From: Akkermansiaceae bacterium
Lineage (GTDB): Bacteria; Verrucomicrobiota; Verrucomicrobiia; Verrucomicrobiales; Akkermansiaceae
Length of the DNA: 64,000 nucleotides
Assembly (NCBI GenBank): GCA_947462535.1
Contig: CANHPN010000005.1
Location: 21,484 to 85,483 of the forward strand
Direction of reading: 5' to 3'
Shown: positions 1 through 9,166 of the stretch, one piece after another
Layout of the letters: every line of letters starts with the position of its first letter
Position numbering within the stretch: position 1 is the stretch's first letter
Position numbers and translations under genes: made by a program
The notes under the pieces: generated by a model
Told to the model about the DNA's origin: nothing
Database searches by the model: none
The model's input: the letters and a program-made list of their open reading frames with translations, nothing else

Positions 1-2239
1 CGGATTCGATGGCGCCGCTGCCATTTTTCACCGGGACAAAAGCGAACTCCAGGGGGTTGGTGCCTTGCGATGTGGAGTTGATGAAATCACAGGTCGCCAT
101 CTGGAAGGCCGCTCCCGTATCCGCCACCGGGCGGCTCTTGGTGAATGATTCGACCGTGGTCTTCGCGCCGACGCTGAAGATGGCGAACGGGCGGGCTTGG
201 GAGTAGTCTTTTACTTGGGTGGTGTTCGCCTCATAGATCATCAGCGTGGTGAGAGACGAGCCCCCCGGAGCTGGAAAGAGCGCGGGAAATGACCGTGGGT
301 CCGGAAAGCGTGGCGATGTGCCTTCTTCCAGAACATTCTTCAGGTTCATCTGATCCTTGTAGAAAAACTGGGTTTTCGCCGCCTCGCCGCCGTTCAATCG
401 CACCGTGATCGCAAAGGTATTGTTGGCGTTGGCGGGGATGAGAGGGCCATAACGGACTTGGATTTTGTCCGTCGGTGCCAGTACCATAAGAGGATTGTCG
501 AGCCGCGCGATTTTGGCAGGTGAGCGATTATAGGGGACCAGGTGGTCGATGGTGAAACCCGCGCCGTCATTGGGGCCGGTGATCATGCCTGGAATCATCC
601 TGGCGGCTCCTGTCAGGCTGCTGAACCAGTCGAACATTTTGCTCTCATCATTCTGCATGGTTGCGTCTTGGGGAAAGGGTGTGCCAAAAATTTTCGTTTC
701 GCCCGGCTTCATCACCACCTCCGTCGCGCTGTCCAGACTGGTCGAGAGCGTCATGTTGAAGGTTTTATTTGTACCTCGCCCCCAAATATACATGTCATTG
801 AAGGGAATGAGTCCGGAGGTTGAACACGACTGGTCGTTGATGATGAATTCGAATCCGATGGGAATCTTGGCGAACTCGACTTGGAGATTGGTGCAGCGGA
901 GTGGCACGTTGTAGGGATTGTGCAACGTGATGACCGGCAGATACATCAGTCTGAGCTCGTATTCGTAAGCTGGCCTACCCAAATTGGTGTGATTTGTCCG
1001 TGACATCAAACTGAACACCATGTCCACCCGCGCCACCGTGGGCATCAGCACGGGCCTCTTCACCTTGCTCATGTCCGGCTCGTAACGGGTCTTGTTCAAG
1101 GTGGCGTCGGTGATTCCCTTCAAATAGCTTGGCGGAGTGGTCACGACGGGAAGGGTCGCTACGAGTCCGTCCTTGGGGTTGTCATTGGCGGTGGTGCGGC
1201 GATAGAGCCTGGCGAAATTCGCATAGAGTTCCCACTGGCTGTCTGATGTTGCGTTTTCAAATGGAGTGGTTGTGTTGGAGTAAAGATACCGCCCTGAATA
1301 ATCGGCAGGCAGGGTGGCCGTCCCATACTCCCCATCGAACAACACGCTCAGATCGGTCTTCAGCCCGCCGTTTGCCACATCCGTCTGCAAGGAAGAGGAG
1401 CAGACCGTGAAATCATTGAAGAACCGCTGTATGGTGCCCTTCGTGGACTCCTTGATTTGCGCCTCGTTGAGACTGACGAGTTTGGGCAGTGAATCGCGTA
1501 AAATTGCGGCAGGCTCATCGAGAAACTCCAAACCATCCACCTTCATAAAGCGGTTGCGCGCCGGAGTGCCCGCTTGCGTGATCGAGTCACCCACGCCGGT
1601 CGGTATCTCCGCCGGGAGGAGATCGATGCGGCTCTTCACTCCCTCGTCAAGGACCACCCAAGCAAAGGAACCGGGGGAATTGCCCGTCCCTCCCGTTCCG
1701 CCCTTGACGGAAATTAGAGGCGCGGAGATTTTACGGTTGGTCAGATTGCTCCCGACACTGCCTGTGCTTACGAGATCGGTGCTTCCCAGCACGGAAGCGG
1801 ACGGGAGCGTCTGCGGATCCAGCGTGGCTGCGGGATTCGGATTGGACATGAGATACCCGAGAAAGTTGGCTCCCGTTTTCGCATCCACATAATTCTGATT
1901 TGAAACGCCGAATGGCGCGGGTTTCCAGGATTTCCACACCCCTGTGACACCCTCCGGATGGGTGGACTTCGCCAAGTTCGCCGGGGCGGTCACCCGGCGG
2001 TCCGGGCCCGCGTATTTTTGTAGGTCGCCGATTGCGAGCATGAGGGCCAACCGCGCGTTGGCACGGGCTTCGGCCTGGGCCATTCCCTGCGAACTGCTTC
2101 GCAGTGACACCGCCGAAAGCCCGAGCAAGCCCACCGCGATCACCGTCAACAGGATCATGAGGGAAAGCGTGACAACCAAGGCGAAGCCGCTTTTCATCGC
2201 TCGGGTGGGACGACTGTGAAATTGAGTTAAGAGACTCAT
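1..2239 (-). CDS. Verru_Chthon cassette protein A, 3' end outside the window
   Basis: The minus frame is open from the ATG at 2239 to the left edge (about 746 codons) with no stop, so the C-terminus lies outside the window. Residues about 17-47 form one hydrophobic helix (GFALVVTLSLMILLTVIAVG), followed by a polar region rich in RANARLAL. This pilin-like start is the signature of Verru_Chthon cassette protein A, known in Verrucomicrobiota and usually encoded next to cassette proteins B-D. The rest is a long secreted-looking domain with no catalytic motif I recognise. Family function is unknown; a pseudopilin-like envelope role is an inference from the N-terminus. A second ATG at 2197 (MKSGF) is an equally good start, as neither has a clear ribosome binding site. 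Identity is fairly certain, start less so. Confidence 0.85.
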   Translation of the reverse strand, partial: MSLLTQFHSRPTRAMKSGFALVVTLSLMILLTVIAVGLLGLSAVSLRSSSQGMAQAEARANARLALMLAIGDLQKYAGPDRRVTAPANLAKSTHPEGVTGVWKSWKPAPFGVSNQNYVDAKTGANFLGYLMSNPNPAATLDPQTLPSASVLGSTDLVSTGSVGSNLTNRKISAPLISVKGGTGGTGNSPGSFAWVVLDEGVKSRIDLLPAEIPTGVGDSITQAGTPARNRFMKVDGLEFLDEPAAILRDSLPKLVSLNEAQIKESTKGTIQRFFNDFTVCSSSLQTDVANGGLKTDLSVLFDGEYGTATLPADYSGRYLYSNTTTPFENATSDSQWELYANFARLYRRTTANDNPKDGLVATLPVVTTPPSYLKGITDATLNKTRYEPDMSKVKRPVLMPTVARVDMVFSLMSRTNHTNLGRPAYEYELRLMYLPVITLHNPYNVPLRCTNLQVEFAKIPIGFEFIINDQSCSTSGLIPFNDMYIWGRGTNKTFNMTLSTSLDSATEVVMKPGETKIFGTPFPQDATMQNDESKMFDWFSSLTGAARMIPGMITGPNDGAGFTIDHLVPYNRSPAKIARLDNPLMVLAPTDKIQVRYGPLIPANANNTFAITVRLNGGEAAKTQFFYKDQMNLKNVLEEGTSPRFPDPRSFPALFPAPGGSSLTTLMIYEANTTQVKDYSQARPFAIFSVGAKTTVESFTKSRPVADTGAAFQMATCDFINSTSQGTNPLEFAFVPVKNGSGAIES

Positions 2240-2546
2240 GGCAATGAACTTACAAATTATGCGGGTCTTGTTATCACTGATTCTCAACCGAGAACCATGT
2301 TTGGAAAAAAGGAACCCCCAAAAAGACTCCTGCACAAGCCTTTTTGTGAGCCTTTTTGTGGGGGTGGATCCGGCAGGGCGTCGATTTTCTTCCTGAGATC
2401 CGGAATATCGGATCGGAAGCCCTTGTGGGTTTTTTCCCTTTGGTCCCTCGATGCAGGCCACTTCCCTGTCCTTGCTCATTGCCCCTAACCGGCGTCTTCG
2501 TGGTGGACGACTCGGGCTTGTCAAAGAACAGGCAGGAATGCCTATT
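2240..2546. other. Intergenic region, 3' of the ABC ATPase
   Basis: There is no convincing gene here. The stretch is poorer in G+C than its flanks and contains the hairpin at 2314-2365 and a tandem pair of the decamer GCCTTTTTGT near 2338-2360. Confidence 0.6.
2314..2365 (-). terminator. Imperfect hairpin with U-rich tail, likely terminator of the ABC gene
   Basis: ACCCCCAAAAAG (2314-2325) pairs with CTTTTTGTGGGGGT (2352-2365), with one unpaired T. Read on the minus strand the stem is followed by TTCCTTTTTTCC, as expected of an intrinsic terminator for the leftward ABC gene that stops at 2547. The loop is long (26 nt), so it may be a less efficient or different element. Confidence 0.45.
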
Positions 2547-3221
2547 TCACTCCTCCGCGTGGATGGCCCCGTCCTTGATGATGAGCGTGCGGTCGCCGAT
2601 TTTCGCTAGCTCCTGATCGTGGGTGACGACGACGAGGGTCACGCCGTGCTCGGTGGCGAGATCGAGCAGGATGGCCATGATTTCCGCGCTGTTGCGGGAG
2701 TCGAGATTGCCCGTCGGCTCGTCGGCGAAGAGGACTTTCGGCTCGTTGACAATGGCGCGGGCGATGGCGACTCGCTGTTGCTCGCCGCCGGAAAGCTCGG
2801 CGGGCAGATGGTCCGTGCGGTCCGCCAAGCCGACTCGCGCCAGCGCCTTCAGCGCGAGCTCGGTGCTGTCCTTGCCGGAAATGGCACCGGGCACGGCGAC
2901 GTTTTCCAGCGCGGTGAGCTCCGGCAGCAGGTGGTAGTTTTGGAAAACGTAGCCGATCCGCTGGTTGCGGAAATGCGCCTGCGCGCGGCGGCCGAGGGCG
3001 TAAATGTCGGTGCCATCGATGTGGACCGTGCCTTTTTCCGGATGCTCCAGCCCGGCGAGCGTGTAAAGCAGCGTCGTCTTGCCCGCGCCGCTGGGACCGC
3101 AGAGGAAGACCTTCTCGCCGCGGTGGATTTCCAGGTCGATCCCGTGCAGCACCTCGATGGATTTCCGCCCGATCCGGTAGCTGCGGTGGAGGTCTGTCGT
3201 TTGGATCATCACGTCGTTCAC
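2547..3221 (-). CDS. ABC transporter ATP-binding protein, LolD/MacB type
   Basis: This 224-residue nucleotide-binding subunit has a complete set of motifs: Walker A GPSGAGKTT (42-50), Q-loop Gln94, signature LSGGEQQR (143-150), Walker B VLFADEP (163-169) and switch His201. The sequence resembles the LolD/MacB/FtsE class, which couples ATP hydrolysis to lipoprotein release or efflux by a FtsX-like permease at the inner membrane. No permease gene is adjacent: upstream is a divergent sigma factor and downstream is a terminator-like hairpin, so the partner must be encoded elsewhere. The start at 3221 (MNDVMIQTTD) fits the family length; longer antisense frames over this gene are shadows. The family is certain, the transported substrate unknown. 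Confidence 0.9.
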   Translation of the reverse strand: MNDVMIQTTDLHRSYRIGRKSIEVLHGIDLEIHRGEKVFLCGPSGAGKTTLLYTLAGLEHPEKGTVHIDGTDIYALGRRAQAHFRNQRIGYVFQNYHLLPELTALENVAVPGAISGKDSTELALKALARVGLADRTDHLPAELSGGEQQRVAIARAIVNEPKVLFADEPTGNLDSRNSAEIMAILLDLATEHGVTLVVVTHDQELAKIGDRTLIIKDGAIHAEE

Positions 3222-3402
3222 GCCACAGGCTGTGACATGGCTGGGCCGCGTGCAAGCGCCGGAACTTCATTTAGGCTGGCGTTCCGTCCGGGATTCCCCA
3301 TGGTCCGGGCGTCGGCGAAAAAAGTTCCTGTTTTTTCATCAAAATCCGTGCGCGGCAGCATACCTGCTTTAGAAGATAACAAGTTTTCCACCAATCCTAC
3401 CC

Positions 3403-4263
3403 ATGGCCTACGATTCCGAGAGCAGCATGAAACTCTATTTGCGGGAGATTTCCAAGACCCCGCTTCTCACTGTCGAGCAGGAAAACGCCCTCGCCGAGCG
3501 GATCAAAATGGGCGACGAGGAGGCCCGCACCCACATGATCAAGGCCAACCTCCGGCTGGTGGTGAAGATCGCCCACGACTACTCGGGTTACGGACTTTCC
3601 CTCAGCGACCTCGTGTCCGAGGGCAACATCGGCCTGATGAACGCCGTCGAGCGCTTCGACCCGGAAAAAGGTGGCAAACTCTCGACTTACGGTGCCTGGT
3701 GGATCAAGCAGTCGATCAAGCGCGCACTGGCCAACCAATCCAAGACAATCCGCCTGCCGATCCACATGGTGGACAAGATCGCCCGCATGCGCCGGATTTC
3801 CTCCACCCTCGCGGAATCACTCGGCCGCGAACCGACCGACGAAGAGCTCGCCACCGAGCTCGGCCTGCCGCGCCAGAAGATCGCCATGCTCAAGCAAGCC
3901 TCGCAGCGCCCAGCCTCGCTCGACGCGCCGATCAACGAAGGCGAAGCCACCGAATACGGTGAAATCATCAGTGACGTAGCCGCCTCCGACCCGCTCGAAT
4001 TGCTGGTCGATAAGAATCTTCGTGCCGAGATCGGCGGGCTACTTTCTCTTCTCAACGAGCGCGAACGGCGGATCATCGACGAGCGTTTCGGTCTCAACGG
4101 CCTCAAACCGATGCTGCTGGAAGACGTGGGTCGCGAATTCGGAGTCTCCCGCGAGCGGATCCGTCAGTTGCAGAACTCGGCGCTCGCCAAGATGCGCAAG
4201 GCGCTCCTGAAGAAGGACAAGCCCACGCCGCAGCCTTACAACCCGGGCATGGCCGAGGCCTGA
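3403..4263 (+). CDS. RNA polymerase sigma-70 family factor, RpoD/SigA-like (group 2)
   Basis: This 286-residue protein directs RNA polymerase to promoters. It starts with a region 1.2 motif (SMKLYLREISKTPLLT), has regions 2.1-2.4 (NLRLVVKIA, SDLVSEGNIGLMNAVERFD, STYGAWWIKQSIKRAL, then TIRLPIHM) and ends with a region 4.2 helix-turn-helix (VGREFGVSRERIRQLQ). There is no long acidic region 1.1, so it is shorter than a housekeeping RpoD and fits the group 2 class of alternative factors often called RpoD/SigA in genome annotation. It stands divergent from the ABC gene with about 180 bp between them. A hairpin follows the stop at 4275-4291. Which regulon it serves cannot be told from sequence. Confidence 0.9.
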   Translation: MAYDSESSMKLYLREISKTPLLTVEQENALAERIKMGDEEARTHMIKANLRLVVKIAHDYSGYGLSLSDLVSEGNIGLMNAVERFDPEKGGKLSTYGAWWIKQSIKRALANQSKTIRLPIHMVDKIARMRRISSTLAESLGREPTDEELATELGLPRQKIAMLKQASQRPASLDAPINEGEATEYGEIISDVAASDPLELLVDKNLRAEIGGLLSLLNERERRIIDERFGLNGLKPMLLEDVGREFGVSRERIRQLQNSALAKMRKALLKKDKPTPQPYNPGMAEA

Positions 4264-4274
4264 GCAGTCTGCTG

Positions 4275-4291
4275 CCGGCTGAGACAGCCGG
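4275..4291 (+). terminator. Short GC-rich hairpin after the sigma factor gene
   Basis: CCGGCT (4275-4280) and AGCCGG (4286-4291) form a perfect 6-bp stem with a GAGAC loop. There is no proper T-run after it, only GGCACTTTC, so termination is possible but unproven. Confidence 0.3.
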
Positions 4292-4314
4292 GGCACTTTC
4301 AGCTCCGCCACCCC

Positions 4315-5484
4315 ATGCCCGTCGTCTTTTTCATCATCATTGGAATCCCGCTGCTGTCGCTGGGGTGGTGGATCTGGGCGGACCGCCGCCTCTACAAACT
4401 CGGCGCGGGCCGCGGCGCACGGCTGGGGGTGTCACTGGCGGTGCTGCTGGTTTTGAGCGGCTTCGTCTGGGTGATTTGCGCGCGGAGGGATCTGGTGACG
4501 ATGCCGATTCCGGCCGCGCTCTACTCGCTGGTCCTCCTCTGGGGCTTGATTTTCATGCCGATGCTGGGCCTGCCGACCATGATGGGTTGGTCGCTGTGGT
4601 CCATCGGGCGGTGCCTGAGCCGGAAGACTCCCGCAGTCGCGGCGACCAGCCGGAGCTGGACGCGGCGCGAGTGGCTAGGCGCGGCGGCGGTGACGATGCC
4701 TGTGCTGGCGACCTTCGGCGCGACGGCTTACGGCATCCCGCAGATGACGCGGTTCCGGATCCGCGAGATGACGGCCTCCCTCAAGGATTTGCCGCAAGCG
4801 CTCGACGGGATGCGGATCGCACACGTGACGGACACGCACGTCGGCAAGTTCACGCGCGGCCGTGTGCTGGATGAAATCGTCACCGCGACCAACCGGCTGG
4901 ATGCGGATCTGGTGTTGTTCACCGGCGACCTGATCGACAACACGATCCGCGACCTGCCGGACGGAGTGAGAATGCTCCAACAGATGCGCGCTAAGTCGGG
5001 CGTGTTCGTGGTGGAGGGAAACCACGACCTTTTCGACGATCCGGCGGAGTTCGTGAGGGGCCTGCGGAACGGCGGCATCGCGCTGCTCCGGAACCAGGCC
5101 GCGACCGTGCGGGTGCGCGACGTGCCGGTGCAGCTTCTCGGGATCGTCTGGAATCACAGCGAGCAGGAAATGGCGCGAAGCGTGGAAGCCGTGGCCGGCC
5201 TGCGCGATTCGGACGCGTTCCCGATCCTGCTGGCGCACCATCCGCACGCCTTCGAGCGGGCGGCCGAGCTGGGACTCCCGCTGACGCTGGCTGGCCACAC
5301 CCACGGCGGGCAGTTGATGCTCACGCCGGAGCTCGGCCCGGGTCCGGCGATGTTCCGCTACTGGTCCGGGCTCTACCAGAATAACAACCGGACGGTGGTG
5401 GTGAGCAACGGCACCGGCAACTGGTTCCCCGTGCGGGTGAACGCTCCGGCGGAAATCATCCACCTGACGCTGCGGCGGGCGTGA
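4315..5484 (+). CDS. Membrane-anchored metallophosphoesterase, YaeI/YkuE type
   Basis: The 389-residue protein has three or four hydrophobic segments in its first 160 residues (about 1-22, 38-56, 64-98 and 122-142), then a calcineurin-like phosphoesterase domain. Metal-binding motifs appear in order: HVTDTHVG, LVLFTGDLID, VEGNHD, LLAHHPH and LAGHTHGGQ. Relatives cleave phosphodiesters or act on UDP-diacylglucosamine-like lipids; membrane anchoring would suit a lipid substrate, which is inference. It follows the sigma factor gene on the same strand after 51 bp and is convergent with the lipoate-ligase-like gene, leaving 10 bp between stops. The start ATG at 4315 gives a plausible first membrane segment. 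Confidence 0.85.
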   Translation: MPVVFFIIIGIPLLSLGWWIWADRRLYKLGAGRGARLGVSLAVLLVLSGFVWVICARRDLVTMPIPAALYSLVLLWGLIFMPMLGLPTMMGWSLWSIGRCLSRKTPAVAATSRSWTRREWLGAAAVTMPVLATFGATAYGIPQMTRFRIREMTASLKDLPQALDGMRIAHVTDTHVGKFTRGRVLDEIVTATNRLDADLVLFTGDLIDNTIRDLPDGVRMLQQMRAKSGVFVVEGNHDLFDDPAEFVRGLRNGGIALLRNQAATVRVRDVPVQLLGIVWNHSEQEMARSVEAVAGLRDSDAFPILLAHHPHAFERAAELGLPLTLAGHTHGGQLMLTPELGPGPAMFRYWSGLYQNNNRTVVVSNGTGNWFPVRVNAPAEIIHLTLRRA

Positions 5485-5494
5485 CCCGCCGATC

Positions 5495-6145
5495 TCAGCG
5501 CCGCGCGGTCCACGCGGCCTGGGCGTATCTCTCCCGCACCTTCGCGGAAATCACCTCTGCTGGCGGATGAAATCCATGGTTCTCCCAATTTTCCGCCAGA
5601 CTTGAAGCCAGGCGCTCCGGATCACAAGCCACCGCCACCGAGCCCTGATGCAGTAATCCTCGCTTGGTCCTCCGCTGTCCGGCACCGGCTATTTTTCGGC
5701 CCGCAGCATCGACGATGTCATGGCTGACGGGGTTTTCAAAACAAGCCGCCGCCCCGGTTTCTGCGGTGCCGGAGCTGAGGCGGGCGTCGGTCCCCTCGCC
5801 TGCCAGCAGCTCCGCAAGCGCCGAGTGCAGCAACCGATAGCTCTCCGCGCCGCGCGAGGCGGCCAGCGTTTCCCCGGCAGGTGCCACCACGGTGTAAGTC
5901 CAGTCCGCCCGGTGATCTACCGTCCCGCCGCCGGTCCAGCGCCGCACCCACTCGACTCCGGGAAACGAAGCGCGCGCGTCCGCCAGATTTCCGAAATACC
6001 CTACGCTCCCCCACTCTCCCAGCCAGCCGTAAACTCGCAGCACCGGCGTTTCCGTCGTCTCCAACAGCCACTCGTCCACCGCCATCGCCTCCGGACCGGA
6101 GCGTTTCACCGGATCAATCCACAACCGCAAGCACCCGAAAATCAC
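5495..6145 (-). CDS. Lipoate-protein ligase A family protein (biotin/lipoate ligase fold)
   Basis: The family motifs are clear: WVRRWTGGGTVDH corresponds to the RRxxGGGxVxH lipoyl-AMP binding motif, and KIAGAGQRRTKRGLLHQGS carries the conserved lysine and following Gly-Gln loop. The fold transfers lipoate or octanoate to carrier proteins; related proteins of this size may instead be octanoyl-transferases. I place the start at the GTG at 6145, preceded by AAGG at a good distance, because the sequence from there (VIFGCLRLWIDP) matches the beginning of the domain. The same frame continues to an ATG at 6304, adding 53 residues with no recognisable relation to the family. The exact substrate is not decided by the sequence. 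Confidence 0.75.
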   Translation of the reverse strand: MIFGCLRLWIDPVKRSGPEAMAVDEWLLETTETPVLRVYGWLGEWGSVGYFGNLADARASFPGVEWVRRWTGGGTVDHRADWTYTVVAPAGETLAASRGAESYRLLHSALAELLAGEGTDARLSSGTAETGAAACFENPVSHDIVDAAGRKIAGAGQRRTKRGLLHQGSVAVACDPERLASSLAENWENHGFHPPAEVISAKVRERYAQAAWTARR

Positions 6146-6536
6146 CCGCCCTTGGTAATCGCCGCCAGCAAGAACCGCAACCCTCTTCACCGATCCTCCA
6201 ACGCATGCACGGAAGCCATTCCATGCCACCACGGCGGCACCTACGACGACTCCCACGCCGATCTTGGGTGTTCGCGGAATCACACAAATGAGGCACCGCT
6301 CCACAAGCCGAATCCGGCAGTCGCCGAGGCCCCCTCAATCCTTTATTCCATAAGGATTTACCGGCAAAATATCGATCAGAAACGCCGCCGGATCAACCCC
6401 CCAAAATCCGGCTTTCTTAGCCGGATCTTCGCGCTTCCAACTGAGAGAGTCGGAACACTTTCCCATTGGAAAATCCCCGGCCTTTTCCACCAGGAAATCA
6501 GTTGCGACAAAATCAAAGGGCGGTAAACATTCCCCC
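6146..6536. other. Intergenic region between lipoate-ligase-like gene and YugP gene
   Basis: This holds the unused upstream extension of the ligase frame (to 6304) and short frames without recognisable content. AT-rich words just upstream of the peptidase gene (6460-6530) probably include its promoter. I see no RNA gene or repeat. Confidence 0.5.
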
Positions 6537-7280
6537 ATGAATTTCGAAATCCTCTCCCTCGCCCAAGTCGGCCTCGCTCCCGGCGGTTTTTCGATGACCT
6601 ATATAGTCATCATCGGCGTTTCGATGCTCGCCAGCTTTCTCATCAGCGGCACGCTCAAGCGCCGTTTCAACGAGTATTCGCAAATCCCGATCCGCATGAC
6701 CGGTGCGCAGATCGCCGAGGCCATGCTCCGCCAGCACGGGATCAACGACGTGCAGGTCATCTGCACGCCCGGCCACCTCACCGACCACTACGACCCGACG
6801 AAAAAAACCGTCAATCTCAGCGAGTCGGTCTATTCCGTGAACTCCGTGGCCGCCGCCGCCGTCGCGGCCCACGAATGCGGCCACGCCGTCCAGCACCAGC
6901 AGGCCTACCACTGGCTCGGGCTCCGCTCGAAGCTGGTGCCCGCCGTCGAGTTCTCGAGCAAGATGCTTAACTGGCTGATGATCATCGGCATCCTCGGCAT
7001 CGGCGTGGCCCACAGCCCGATGATGCTGTGGGCGTGGGTGGTGCTTTTTGGCGTCACCACGGTTTTCTCGGTCATCACGCTGCCCGTCGAGTTCGACGCC
7101 AGCCGTCGCGCCTTGGTTTGGATGGAAAGCAGCGGAGTCGCCGCGAGCATGGAACATGACAAGGCCAAGAACGCGCTGTTCTGGGCGGCCATGACCTACT
7201 TCGCCGCCGCAGTCGGCTCGATCGCCCAGCTCGCGTATTTCCTGATGATGGCTCTCGGTGGCCGCCGGGATGAGAATTGA
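6537..7280 (+). CDS. Neutral zinc metallopeptidase, YugP family
   Basis: This 247-residue integral membrane protein has a gluzincin motif AAHECGHAVQHQ in the middle and hydrophobic segments near residues 20-37, 143-185 and 215-240. The family (Pfam Zn_peptidase_2, Bacillus YugP) is widespread, with the HExxH-type motif present as HECGH, the two His and Glu that bind and activate zinc. Substrates are not established. The gene is convergent with cysA, 42 bp away, and monocistronic by context. Start at 6537 gives a short N-terminal extension; an internal ATG at 6594 (MTYIVIIG) just before the first membrane helix is an alternative. Confidence 0.88.
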   Translation: MNFEILSLAQVGLAPGGFSMTYIVIIGVSMLASFLISGTLKRRFNEYSQIPIRMTGAQIAEAMLRQHGINDVQVICTPGHLTDHYDPTKKTVNLSESVYSVNSVAAAAVAAHECGHAVQHQQAYHWLGLRSKLVPAVEFSSKMLNWLMIIGILGIGVAHSPMMLWAWVVLFGVTTVFSVITLPVEFDASRRALVWMESSGVAASMEHDKAKNALFWAAMTYFAAAVGSIAQLAYFLMMALGGRRDEN

Positions 7281-7319
7281 GGCCAATGGGTAACCTCCCC
7301 GCCCCGGGCGATCCGACGC

Positions 7320-7335
7320 GGGTCAGCTTTGACCC
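7320..7335. terminator. Hairpin at the convergent ends of the YugP and cysA genes
   Basis: GGGTCA (7320-7325), loop GCTT, TGACCC (7330-7335) form a perfect 6-bp stem that includes the cysA stop codon. It has no long T-run on either side, so it is at best a weak bidirectional terminator. Confidence 0.35.
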
Positions 7336-8318
7336 CGCTCGAATGGTGGCGGGCGGACCGCTACCTCGTCCCCGACGCTCAGGCTGAGCTCGGCGAGGTG
7401 GCGGCGCGAGAGCTCGATGTCGAGGAATTGGCCGTCGCCGAGTTTGACGGTTAGCGTCGCGATGGGGCCGGCGGAGAAGAGATGGTGGACGCGGGCGAGC
7501 GAGTCGGTGGCGGGATCGAACTCGGCGGCGAAGAGGACGTCGATTTCATGGGGGCGGACGTAGCGGACGTCCTTGCCGGCGTGCAGCTTGTTGACGTTGC
7601 CAAGGAACTCGTAAACGAATGGACTGCGCGGGTGGTCATAGACGGTCTGCGGTTTACCGACCTGCTCGATGCGGGCGTTGCGCATGACGACGACCTGGTC
7701 GGAAAGCTCCAGCGCTTCTTCCTGGTCGTGGGTGACGAAGAGGGTGGTGAGGCCGATTTCATCATGGAACACGCGCAGCCAGCGGCGGAGATCTTTGCGG
7801 ACCTGGGCGTCGAGCGCGCCGAAGGGCTCGTCTAGCAGCAGGACCTTGGGCCGGATGGCGAGGGCGCGGGCGAGGGCGACGCGCTGGCGCTGGCCGCCGG
7901 AAAGTTCGTGCGGGCGGCGGAGGTCGAGGCCTTCGAGTTTCACCAGTTTGAGCAGCTCTTTCACGCGGTCGCGGATTTCGGTTTTTTTCGGACGGGCGGC
8001 ACCGGGCAATACGCTGAGGCCGAAGGCGATGTTCTGGGCGACGCTCATGTGGCGGAACAAGGCGTAGTGCTGGAAGACGAAGCCGACGCCGCGTTTGGCC
8101 GCGGGGATGTCAATGACGTCCTCGCCGTGGAAGGCGATTTTTCCGGGGCCGGGATCGGCGAAGTCGAGGCCGGCGACGATGCGCAGGAGCGTGGTTTTGC
8201 CGGAGCCGGACGGACCTACCAGCGCGGTGAGCGAGCCGTCGGGCACTTCGAGCGAGATGTCTTCCAGGGCGGCGTAAGCGCCGAAGGATTTGCTAATCGA
8301 TTGGATGGAAATGGACAT
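7323..8318 (-). CDS. cysA: Sulfate/thiosulfate ABC transporter ATP-binding protein CysA
   Basis: This 331-residue protein is the ATPase of the sulfate importer at the inner face of the cytoplasmic membrane. It has Walker [10 protein letters not shown], signature LSGGQRQR, Walker B VLLLDEP and the His of [12 protein letters not shown]-terminal regulatory domain follows ([13 protein letters not shown] and on), as in CysA of Enterobacteria. The frame is open upstream to 8576, but the ATG at 8318 ([13 protein letters not shown]) starts the conserved domain and sits 2 bp after the cysW stop, so it is the real start. It is the last gene of the porin-sbp-cysT-cysW-cysA operon. Confidence 0.93.
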   Translation of the reverse strand: MSISIQSISKSFGAYAALEDISLEVPDGSLTALVGPSGSGKTTLLRIVAGLDFADPGPGKIAFHGEDVIDIPAAKRGVGFVFQHYALFRHMSVAQNIAFGLSVLPGAARPKKTEIRDRVKELLKLVKLEGLDLRRPHELSGGQRQRVALARALAIRPKVLLLDEPFGALDAQVRKDLRRWLRVFHDEIGLTTLFVTHDQEEALELSDQVVVMRNARIEQVGKPQTVYDHPRSPFVYEFLGNVNKLHAGKDVRYVRPHEIDVLFAAEFDPATDSLARVHHLFSAGPIATLTVKLGDGQFLDIELSRRHLAELSLSVGDEVAVRPPPFERGQS

Positions 8319-8320
8319 GA

Positions 8321-9160
8321 TCAGTGGTTGTTCTGGGAGGAGTGGCCGGTGAAGTGCTCGACGGCGGTTTTCAGGCTGAGGGTGATGAGCGCGAGGAAGG
8401 CGAGCAGGGTGGCGCAGGCGAAGGCGGCGCTGAACTGGTATTCGTTGTAAAGGACCTCGACGTGGAGCGGCAGGGTGTTGGTCTCGCCGCTGATGTGACC
8501 GGAGACCACCGACACCGCGCCGAACTCGCCCATGGCGCGGGCGTTGCAAAGCAGCACGCCGTAGAGCAGGCCCCACTTGATGTTAGGCAGCGTGACGCGC
8601 CAGAAGATGTGCCAGCCGTTAGCACCGAGCGTGACGGCGGCTTCCTCCTGGTCGCTGCCCTGCGTTTCCATCAGCGGGATGAGTTCCCGCGCGACGAAGG
8701 GAAAAGTCACGAACACGGTGGCGATGACGATGCCGGGCAGCGCGAAGATGATCTTGATGTCATGCTCGGCGAGCCAGTGGCCGAACCAGCCTTTCGCGCC
8801 GAAGAGCAGCACCCAGACGAGGCCGGCGATGACCGGGGAGACGGCGAAGGGCAGATCGATGAGCGAGACAAGCAGCGAGCGCCCGCGAAACTTGAATTTC
8901 GTCACCAGCCAGGCGGCGGAAACGCCGAAGAGCGTGTTGAGCGGCACCGAGATGCCGGCGGCTAACAAGGTGAGCTTGATCGCGTCGAGCGCGGCTTCCT
9001 CATGCAGCGAGGCGAGGAAAACCTCCCAGCCCTTGCGGAAGGCCTCGACGAAAACGGCGGCCAGCGGCAGCAGCAGGAACAATGATAGAAACGCGACGGC
9101 CGTGCCGATGAGCAGCAAGCGGACGGGCGCGGATTCGGTGGTGACGGTGGAGCGGGACAT
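8321..9160 (-). CDS. cysW: Sulfate ABC transporter permease CysW
   Basis: This 279-residue permease has six hydrophobic segments and the EAA loop ([18 protein letters not shown]) that docks onto CysA. Sequence details such as [12 protein letters not shown] and [16 protein letters not shown] are characteristic of CysW rather than CysT. It forms the membrane channel with CysT. The gene lies between cysT (6 bp upstream) and cysA (2 bp downstream), consistent with one transcript. The extra N-terminal Ser-Thr-rich residues before the first helix are normal for the family. Confidence 0.93.
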   Translation of the reverse strand: MSRSTVTTESAPVRLLLIGTAVAFLSLFLLLPLAAVFVEAFRKGWEVFLASLHEEAALDAIKLTLLAAGISVPLNTLFGVSAAWLVTKFKFRGRSLLVSLIDLPFAVSPVIAGLVWVLLFGAKGWFGHWLAEHDIKIIFALPGIVIATVFVTFPFVARELIPLMETQGSDQEEAAVTLGANGWHIFWRVTLPNIKWGLLYGVLLCNARAMGEFGAVSVVSGHISGETNTLPLHVEVLYNEYQFSAAFACATLLAFLALITLSLKTAVEHFTGHSSQNNH

Positions 9161-9166
9161 GGGGAG

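Noticed and set aside
2619..3962. A 447-codon plus-strand frame over the ABC ATPase and sigma factor genes.
   Set aside because: It is antisense to two genes with complete motifs and has no family character of its own.
6335..6538. A 67-codon minus frame before the YugP gene.
   Set aside because: No family, no ribosome binding site, and it covers the likely promoter of the divergent gene.
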